Shown: piece after piece, positions 6,101 through 10,229 of the stretch
Numbering within the stretch: position 1 is the first letter of the stretch
How the letters are laid out: each line of letters opens with the position of its first letter
NCBI GenBank assembly: GCA_025356915.1
Contig: JANXQG010000332.1
Span: 1-10,229, forward strand
Direction: 5' to 3'
Length of the DNA stretch: 10,229 nucleotides
DNA from: Planctomycetota bacterium
Lineage (GTDB): Bacteria; Planctomycetota; Planctomycetia; Pirellulales; Thermoguttaceae
Notes under the pieces: model-generated
Database searches by the model: none
Told to the model about the DNA's origin: nothing
The model's input: only the letters and a program-made list of their open reading frames with translations
Position numbers and translations under genes: made by a program

Positions 6101-6660
6101 GTGTCGTATGCACCATGAAGGATCGCGCCCGTAACTTCGAAGTGCGCAAGATTCGTCGTCTCCTCGCGGCTACCAAGGAGACATTGGCGCGTACAGCCGA
6201 CACGACAGTTACCAAAAGAGTCGATGATCTGCTTGACGCTGGCGAGGATGCACCGCTTCCTCTATCGGTCATTCCAGACTCCATGGGGATCAACCTATGC
6301 TCCGTGGAGGATCTGACCTGGACACGTCAGGATGACGGCCAGCTTGTGGACCTGACGATCCACTTCGACACTGCGAACAAGAAGCCAGCTGATCAGGTCG
6401 TTTCGTTCCACAAGGCCCGCGCCATCGTTGGGGAATCGTACACGTCCCTGCTGGACCAGATCGAACAGGACCTTGCGGATACCGGTAAGACGATCGAGCA
6501 GGCCCACCAGAACGCACCTGGCGGTGAGAGCAAGGCCATCCTACAAGGTTTGTACCAGGACCTCTTCAACACAATCCACGAGTTCCGTGGCTGGATCCGT
6601 AAGCTACGGAGCCCCTCGATGAGCACGCCGAAGGCAGCCTCGGTGCGCGGGCGCCGCTAG
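6097..6660 (+). CDS. Hypothetical phage protein (187 aa)
   Basis: I do not recognise the family. The start is GTG in a GTGA overlap, with the strongest Shine-Dalgarno sequence in the window. Residues 8-50 look helical and basic (ARNFEVRKIRRLLAATKETLART). Residues 58-110 probably form strands (LPLSVIPDSMGINLCSVEDL and LVDLTIHFDT). Residues 105-165 look helical, and the tail is basic and Ser/Pro-rich (SPSMSTPKAASVRGRR). It has two Cys residues and no recognised active-site motif. The gene is last in the forward operon; its TAG stop shares a CTAG palindrome with the stop of the converging reverse-strand gene, with no terminator between them. A nucleic-acid-binding role could be guessed from the basic ends, but nothing in the sequence establishes it. 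Confidence 0.82.
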   Translation: MSVVCTMKDRARNFEVRKIRRLLAATKETLARTADTTVTKRVDDLLDAGEDAPLPLSVIPDSMGINLCSVEDLTWTRQDDGQLVDLTIHFDTANKKPADQVVSFHKARAIVGESYTSLLDQIEQDLADTGKTIEQAHQNAPGGESKAILQGLYQDLFNTIHEFRGWIRKLRSPSMSTPKAASVRGRR

Positions 6661-7562
6661 GACCCCCACGCCACACCATCCTTGACCGAGATGGTCACAG
6701 GACGCAGCAGGACCTTCTGAGATGTCCGATCCTCTGGTAGTGGTTTCTCCCGCGCACTCTTCTCACTTCGTTCGTCACGGTCCCATAGGTCCATGACCTT
6801 CACGGCATCAGCCTCCGCGGTGTACAGGCAGGCTCCGTATCCGTTGTGGCAGATGACATCGGGTCTGGCCCTTTCGACGATGGCGAAGCCACTCCACGGC
6901 ACATCGTTGGCTTCGAGTTTTGCTACCAGCTTCTTAGCTGGCGGGTAGAGCTTCGCGAACATTAGGAGATCGTTTGCCCCGTGCTGACCGTTCTGGTCAC
7001 CGTCTGTGGGTCTGAAGAGACCAGAATTCGAGTATCGCAAGTAGTGCATCGAGCCATATAATGCATCGATCTCGCGCCTATCATCGAGATCCGGTCGGTT
7101 ATCCTGGACGGCAGGTTCGATGGAGTGCGGTTTGACCTTGTCCTTCACGGCGTGCCAGCAGAGTTCGATCTTGCCCCAGGCTGTGAGCTTCTCCCATCCA
7201 TTGCACCTAGTATCGAATTGTTCCTGAGAGACGTCCTTCCACCAACCCTCAAATCCATCCTTGTGGCTCTTGGCGTACTCCCCAAGTGTGTAGATGGCAT
7301 CGGCGTCGGCGTAACCACCGTCACGGAAGATGCCGTTGATGCCGTCCTGCATGGCACTCGCGGTGCCGCAACAGCCACCAATGTACTCTTCCCCTTCGTG
7401 CATGGCGATACGACACCAGTCCCCAGCCGTCAAGTTGAGGAACACGACGTGGACACGCGTACTATCAGGCGTAGAATTGCGGTCGAAGCCTGGTTTTCCG
7501 TCCCAGATTTCCTTGTAGGTGATGACGACGCCATTCTCTTCAAGCTTCTTGGGGTCTAGCAT
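6657..7562 (-). CDS. Hypothetical phage protein (301 aa)
   Basis: I do not recognise the family. Frame length, codon use and tight spacing support it as real. It has Cys residues at 50, 64, 65, 120, 135, 238 and 245, with CC at 64-65 (EEYIGGCCGTASAMQDGING). Later segments include a Trp/His-containing helix (KIELCWHAVKDKV), PPAKKLVAKLEANDVPWSGF and a Gly/Tyr-rich stretch before a charged tail (DLWDRDERSEKSAREK). No signal peptide or membrane segment is visible, so a cytoplasmic protein is likely. ATG at 7562 overlaps the stop of the upstream micro-protein as TAATG, suggesting coupling. It is the last gene of the reverse block and ends in the CTAG shared with the forward block. Confidence 0.8.
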   Translation of the reverse strand: MLDPKKLEENGVVITYKEIWDGKPGFDRNSTPDSTRVHVVFLNLTAGDWCRIAMHEGEEYIGGCCGTASAMQDGINGIFRDGGYADADAIYTLGEYAKSHKDGFEGWWKDVSQEQFDTRCNGWEKLTAWGKIELCWHAVKDKVKPHSIEPAVQDNRPDLDDRREIDALYGSMHYLRYSNSGLFRPTDGDQNGQHGANDLLMFAKLYPPAKKLVAKLEANDVPWSGFAIVERARPDVICHNGYGACLYTAEADAVKVMDLWDRDERSEKSAREKPLPEDRTSQKVLLRPVTISVKDGVAWGS

Positions 7563-7666
7563 TATTTAGACTTTCTAGGCATGTGGTACAGTACAAAGAC
7601 CAGGGCAGCTAGCCCCAGTATGGATCGCACCATGACGGCAAGCTCCTCAAGCTCCATGTGGTTCAC
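7562..7666 (-). CDS. Single-pass membrane micro-protein (34 aa)
   Basis: This very small gene fills the space between two larger ones. GTG at 7666 overlaps the upstream TGA as GTGA, the overlap style used throughout this genome; ATG at 7657 would give 31 residues. The product has an acidic start (MELEEL), a hydrophobic stretch (SILGLAALVFVLYHM) long enough for one short membrane helix, and a basic end (PRKSK). The positive-inside rule predicts the C-terminus in the cytoplasm. Its stop overlaps the next ATG (TAATG). It could be a small lysis-related, superinfection or regulatory membrane peptide; its role is unknown. A longer reading from 7744 overlaps the preceding gene and is less likely. 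Confidence 0.6.
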   Translation of the reverse strand: MNHMELEELAVMVRSILGLAALVFVLYHMPRKSK

Positions 7667-8004
7667 GTACCACGAACTCCATTCTCGTTCTCCCTGGCTG
7701 CTCGGCGTTGACGTAGGGTCTCTGTCTCCGGCCCATCTTCCCACTGGTACACCCGCTCACCACATAGCAGGGACAGATGATCCGTGCTCACCACTCGACG
7801 CGAACACTGCTGCACCAGTTCGATCGGAACGGCCTTCGTGCTTTCACCGTTGTCGAAGTAGCTGGGCTTTTCCTTGATCTCATCTTCACCGTAGATGCCT
7901 GCGTGATCGATGTCACACGTGTACCCGCTAGAGTGGGGACCCCACCAGGTAACATGCTCACCTCTGGTGTTCTTGAGCGACAAGATGTAGAATTGCTTAG
8001 GCAT
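7663..8004 (-). CDS. WWGP-type small phage protein (113 aa)
   Basis: Residues 5-60 carry FYILSLKNTRGEHVTWWGP, then SGYTCDIDHAGIYGEDEI, and YFDNGESTKAVP. I recall this pattern (a display-like strand, WWGP, GYT, D-A-G-Y and a late VP) from small orphan proteins of phages and prophages, with no established function. The C-terminal ~50 residues are variable and charged. The ATG is preceded by GAGGGA at a suitable distance, so the start is well supported. The gene follows the MmcB-like gene after a 10-base gap and overlaps the membrane micro-protein by GTGA, so the reverse genes are probably co-transcribed. Confidence 0.8.
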   Translation of the reverse strand: MPKQFYILSLKNTRGEHVTWWGPHSSGYTCDIDHAGIYGEDEIKEKPSYFDNGESTKAVPIELVQQCSRRVVSTDHLSLLCGERVYQWEDGPETETLRQRRAARENENGVRGT

Positions 8005-8014
8005 TACGGTTCCC

Positions 8015-8716
8015 TCATGGTTTAGTGTCGTCGAGGATCTTGGCTGCCAACCTACTCATTTCCTTGGCTATGTCAAGGGTCATGGTTGCCTTTTGGTACA
8101 ACGTAGCCCTCGTAGTATCTGCTTGAAGGATCAACCGAACCTGCTGGATCGTCTCCTCGGGTCGCCATGTGCAGAACTGCACACCCGTACGGGCTTCGAA
8201 GTCCTGGATCAACCGTTGGTAGTTCTCCAGTTGTTTCTGCTGATTTTCACGGTCCCACTTGTCGTTTGCTCGCGCTAGGCGCTTCTCTACTTCTGCCTCC
8301 ACCCCTGCCAGCATCTCCGAACGCTCCTTTTCCAGCAGCGAACGCGGTACCATCGTCTTTTCAACGCTGCGCAGCATTGATGCCATCAGGGAACGTGGTA
8401 GGGGCTCTGGTGTGAGCTTTGGTGCGTCCTTGCGTACACGCAGCCCGCTCTTCGTCGCTTCCATCCATCCCCACGTTTCGGGGATCTCGGATTCCAGCGC
8501 TACCTTGGGGTCGGACAAAAGCCACCAATGATCACAGTACTTGAGGAACGCGTCCCCCTTTGCGGGGTCCTGAAGTTCACGGAGCCAATCGGCCCGCGAT
8601 GCCTTGATCTCGAAACCGTGGAAAGTGTGCCCGTGGGAGGGCCAGATGCCCAACGCCAGCGCGTCGGCCCGTCGGTCGGCATCGAAGCCGGTGACGTTTG
8701 GGATTTCTTCGAACAC
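8015..8716 (-). CDS. MmcB-like PD-(D/E)XK nuclease-fold protein
   Basis: The first half matches the pattern of MmcB/DUF1052-related proteins of phages and bacteria: RRADALALGIWPSHGHTFHG, FEIKASRADWLRELQDPAKG, KYCDHWWLL, then ETWGWMEA and DAPKLTPEPLPRSLMASMLR. D18 and E36-x-K38 (numbered from GTG 8716) form a PD-(D/E)XK core, suggesting DNA cleavage or repair, although MmcB activity is poorly characterised. Residues 125-170 are a charged coiled-coil-like extension beyond the core. The start is uncertain: the same frame remains open to 8779 and encodes CLYAALRKRYSAPGWAVFEE, which looks like the genuine family N-terminus, but that stretch has no ATG, GTG or TTG. GTG 8716 is the first canonical in-frame start and has no clear Shine-Dalgarno sequence. 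A one-base difference after the ATG at 8765 would restore a full-length protein. This gene heads the reverse block. Confidence 0.78.
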   Translation of the reverse strand: MFEEIPNVTGFDADRRADALALGIWPSHGHTFHGFEIKASRADWLRELQDPAKGDAFLKYCDHWWLLSDPKVALESEIPETWGWMEATKSGLRVRKDAPKLTPEPLPRSLMASMLRSVEKTMVPRSLLEKERSEMLAGVEAEVEKRLARANDKWDRENQQKQLENYQRLIQDFEARTGVQFCTWRPEETIQQVRLILQADTTRATLYQKATMTLDIAKEMSRLAAKILDDTKP

Positions 8717-8776
8717 GGCCCAACCAGGAGCCGAATAGCGTTTTCGCAGTGCTGCGTAGAGGCATGATTGTCTTTT

Positions 8777-8791
8777 ACGTTAGTTTCAACT
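8777..8791 (+). promoter_or_regulatory. Start-proximal dyad motif, copy 2, in a divergent region
   Basis: ACGTTAGTTTCAACT is identical to 568-582 and lies three bases before the ATG at 8795. With the next base the core becomes the longer dyad TAGTT-TC-AACTA. The site lies between the divergent holin-like and MmcB-like genes. Because the core is symmetric it could act on both strands, which would help explain the absence of any other obvious promoter for the reverse block. A promoter or operator function is inferred. Confidence 0.58.
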
Positions 8792-8794
8792 ATC

Positions 8795-9199
8795 ATGTGG
8801 CAAATTATCCTTGATCATCTCCTAACCCTTCTGTGCGTCTTCGTGACGCCAATCCTCCTCGCCATGCTGCAGAAGTTCCTGAAGACCAGGAACCTACCGA
8901 TCCAGCAGGACGTCTTGGAGCGCGTTGTCACCGACTCCATCCACTATGCAGAGGCAGCCGGCCATGCGGCCCTCAAGAAGGGTGACCACCTACAGGGCAA
9001 CGAGAAGCTTGAAGCGGCCGTCTCGTACGTCGAGTCGGAGGCCACGCGTCTCGGGTTGGACAAGATGGCTGGTGCCGCGCTGTCGAAGGTCGTGGAAGCT
9101 CAGTTGTCCAAGATCAAGGGTTCCCCCTGGGTAGGACTTCCCGCTGACCCCGTGGCTCCCGCTGACCCCGTGGCTCCCGTCGAGGTACCGAAGGGCTGA
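8795..9199 (+). CDS. Phage holin, LL-H-like (134 aa)
   Basis: The N-terminus is one strong membrane segment (residues 4-25, IILDHLLTLLCVFVTPILLAML), followed by a basic step (QKFLKTRN) and a soluble helical domain (VLERVVTDSIHYAEAAGHAA, LKKGDHLQGNEKLEAAVSYVES). A single N-terminal membrane helix followed by this AEA/KK/NEK-containing helix pair is characteristic of the phage LL-H holin family (Phage_holin_6_1). Holins form membrane lesions that time lysis and release endolysin. No endolysin gene is in the window. The C-terminus holds a short PADPVA repeat encoded by an 18-base tandem duplication and ends in VEVPKG. I chose ATG 8795 over TTG 8768 because the latter would translate the regulatory motif. 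The next small ORF overlaps by TGATG. Some LL-H-family proteins may serve other membrane roles. Confidence 0.75.
   Translation: MWQIILDHLLTLLCVFVTPILLAMLQKFLKTRNLPIQQDVLERVVTDSIHYAEAAGHAALKKGDHLQGNEKLEAAVSYVESEATRLGLDKMAGAALSKVVEAQLSKIKGSPWVGLPADPVAPADPVAPVEVPKG
9140..9175 (+). repeat. 18-bp tandem duplication in the holin C-terminus
   Basis: CCCGCTGACCCCGTGGCT occurs twice in perfect tandem, followed by a third partial unit beginning CCCG. It is in frame and encodes PADPVA twice in the protein tail. It looks like slippage or a recent small duplication, and being a multiple of three it leaves the frame intact. Confidence 0.9.
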
Positions 9200-9363
9200 T
9201 GCGCGATCTGGCAGTACGTCTGCTTCGTGCGGCTCGCCAGCTTCTCAGCGAGGATGACGAACCGTTACCACCGCCCGACCCGGATGCTCCAGAATTTCCG
9301 TCATACGTTCAGGTAGAACAGAACATTACCCCAATCTTGGGCCCGCCGCTCAAGACCAAGTAG
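9199..9363 (+). CDS. Small ORF coupled to the holin gene (54 aa)
   Basis: ATG at 9199 overlaps the holin stop as TGATG, with GAAGGG just upstream, so translational coupling is likely. The product has a basic amphipathic start (MRDLAVRLLRAARQLL), an acidic and Pro-rich middle (SEDDEPLPPPDPDAPEFP) and a tail ending PPLKTK. It has no Cys, so a Rz1-type lipoprotein spanin is not supported despite the proline content. No membrane helix is evident. It may be a lysis accessory or an unrelated short virion protein; no family is recognised. Existence as a gene is supported mainly by position and overlap. Confidence 0.6.
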   Translation: MRDLAVRLLRAARQLLSEDDEPLPPPDPDAPEFPSYVQVEQNITPILGPPLKTK

Positions 9364-9378
9364 TTGGTTTAGTACCCT

Positions 9379-9398
9379 CTAGTTCAATTTTGATCTAG
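9379..9398 (+). promoter_or_regulatory. 20-bp dyad upstream of the 9441 gene
   Basis: CTAGTTCAATTTTGATCTAG pairs in 8 of its 10 symmetric base pairs (CTAG and TCAA arms match TTGA and CTAG; the fifth pair and the centre do not). It lies in the 77-base gap between the 54-residue ORF and the gene at 9441, in sequence more A/T-rich than its surroundings. It shares TAGTT with the start-proximal motif. As RNA its loop would be poor and no T-run follows, so an operator or promoter element seems likelier than a terminator. Confidence 0.4.
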
Positions 9399-9440
9399 TC
9401 GGGCAAAGTCCAGTAACCCTTTCGAAAAACAGGTTCCATC

Positions 9441-10037
9441 ATGGCTCTCACTCCCTCCAAGCACGTTGACTCCGTCATGGTCATCACGAACGCTACAAGC
9501 AGCGTTCTCCCAATCGCCTCCGGCGTGAAACTCCAGCCTGGTCAGACCTTGCGTATCCAGCTCGAAAGCGTTCAGCGGATGCAGGAGCTGATGCCTCGCC
9601 TACGCAAGCTCCTTGCTGCCGGCAAGATCAGTATGTTCAAGGAAGTTCCTGGCGTCATCGACGTCGCCGGTTCCCCATCGCATATCCGCGCTGGTATCGC
9701 GGGCAACGTGACCGCGGCTGCCACGAACTACGCGCTCCCGACCTACGCGGAGTCGGCCACCGATACCATCGGTTTCGTCGTAACGGGCAGCCGTACACTC
9801 CGTACGCTTCGTCTCCTATCCACCGTGGCCCCTGGCGGTGTGACGAGCTGCGTCGTGACCGCGATGGTCAACGGCGTCGCGTCGGCGCTCTCTGCTACCC
9901 TCACGGGTACGTCTACTTCTGCCACGCAGGATACTATCCAGGTTGACGTCAAGGCTGGCGATAAGGTCAGCTTCCGTTGCGTATCGACCGCTGTAGCAGC
10001 TACGGCGAACCTGATGATCGTCGCAGCCCTGGCGTAA
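9441..10037 (+). CDS. Probable phage virion surface or fibre-type protein (198 aa)
   Basis: I do not recognise a named family. Residues 10-67 (HVDSVMVITNATSSVLPIAS, then LQPGQTLRIQL and LRKLLAAGKI) look like a short attachment domain as seen in phage structural proteins. Residues 68-90 are a linker. Residues 95-198 have regular beta-strand patterns with Thr/Ser/Val/Ala-rich sequence (TIGFVVTGSRTLRTLRLLST, SCVVTAMVNGVASALSATLT, DTIQVDVKAGDKVSFRCVST) ending in a hydrophobic LMIVAALA. This resembles a jelly-roll or receptor-binding-like domain; that is inference from strand pattern. No signal peptide is seen. Shine-Dalgarno support is weak (AGG about 10 bases before the ATG). A dyad lies about 43 bases upstream. 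The next gene starts three bases after its stop. Confidence 0.75.
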   Translation: MALTPSKHVDSVMVITNATSSVLPIASGVKLQPGQTLRIQLESVQRMQELMPRLRKLLAAGKISMFKEVPGVIDVAGSPSHIRAGIAGNVTAAATNYALPTYAESATDTIGFVVTGSRTLRTLRLLSTVAPGGVTSCVVTAMVNGVASALSATLTGTSTSATQDTIQVDVKAGDKVSFRCVSTAVAATANLMIVAALA

Positions 10038-10040
10038 GCA

Positions 10041-10229
10041 ATGCGGACCGTCGAGGCAACGTCATCTGAAGACGTGCGTCGGTGGCTGAACGTCACGACC
10101 CACCAGTGGGACCAGCTGGTGGATCGTGGCGTAGTCCGCGACTTGGTTACAGCGTGTGGTCCTTTCCGTGATCTCTCACTACTGGTGGTGCAAGCCCGCT
10201 TTGCCCTAGGTGTCCTATATGGGGACGTC
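10041..10229 (+). CDS. N-terminal part of a possible helix-turn-helix protein, truncated by the window
   Basis: From ATG at 10041 the frame stays open for 63 codons to the window edge. The start lies three bases after the upstream TAA, with AAG-rich sequence before it. The N-terminus (TSSEDVRRWLNVTTHQWDQL followed by VDRGVVRDL) looks like the beginning of a MerR/excisionase-type helix-turn-helix: an E-D-V-x-x-W-L-x-V-x-T-x-x-W-x-x-L-V-x-x-G pattern. It could be a phage regulator, terminase-small-subunit-like or recombination accessory protein. The rest of the gene is outside the window, so neither length nor family can be stated. Confidence 0.6.
   Translation, partial: MRTVEATSSEDVRRWLNVTTHQWDQLVDRGVVRDLVTACGPFRDLSLLVVQARFALGVLYGDV

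Noticed and set aside
7125..7559. 144-codon forward ORF opposite the 301-residue reverse gene
   Set aside because: It is antisense to a gene with good start and stop coupling, with no Shine-Dalgarno sequence or motif of its own.
8500..8796. 98-codon reverse ORF starting at an ATG within the dyad region
   Set aside because: It overlaps the MmcB-like gene in another frame and its product has no family pattern. It is considered only as a possible source of frameshifting into the real frame.
9140..9175. CRISPR-like or regulatory repeat
   Set aside because: It has only two adjacent copies with no spacers, in frame within the holin tail; it is a simple coding duplication.

Overview
The window reads as part of a tailed-phage (or prophage) genome with fairly high GC content. 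The evidence is dense gene packing, 4-base GTGA or 5-base TGATG/TAATG overlaps between neighbouring genes, many GTG starts, a holin-like gene, and a set of small orphan proteins typical of phages. The host cannot be named from this sequence; no rRNA, tRNA or housekeeping gene is present.

Left edge (1-304): an open frame entering from outside the window ends at 233. Its first residues look like the last RuvC segment of a TnpB (IS200/IS605 OrfB-type) RNA-guided nuclease. The 3' part of that frame and a few bases beyond it contain a series of hairpins, ending in a GCTCAA/TTGAGC hairpin. This is where an omega-RNA (reRNA) would lie.

Forward block (305-6660): a small gene (305-574), then a seven-gene run: a 722-residue mosaic protein with a Cys/His cluster (586-2754), a 273-residue unknown (2757-3578), two short, probably beta-rich proteins (3575-3982 and 3979-4422), a ferritin-like diiron protein with a complete ligand set (4422-4970), a 377-residue mosaic protein (4967-6100) and a 187-residue unknown (6097-6660). 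Tight overlaps suggest one coupled operon.

Reverse block (8716 to 6657): an MmcB-like PD-(D/E)XK protein with a puzzling 5' end, a WWGP-type small protein, a 34-residue single-pass membrane protein and a 301-residue unknown. The block converges on the forward block, and the two terminal genes share a CTAG palindrome that supplies both stop codons.

Right block (8795 to the edge): an LL-H-type holin candidate, a 54-residue ORF coupled to it, an intergenic stretch with a 20-bp dyad, a 198-residue probable virion surface or fibre protein, and the start of a possible helix-turn-helix gene that runs off the window.

The most notable regulatory signal is an exact 15-base repeat, ACGTTAGTTTCAACT. 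It sits three bases before the ATG of two genes that begin forward transcription blocks (586 and 8795), and a relaxed copy abuts the ATG at 305. None of these three starts has a clear Shine-Dalgarno sequence, so a dyad-type promoter or operator giving leaderless or near-leaderless mRNA is a reasonable hypothesis. Functions given for the phage orphans are mostly recollections of family patterns; no database search was possible.
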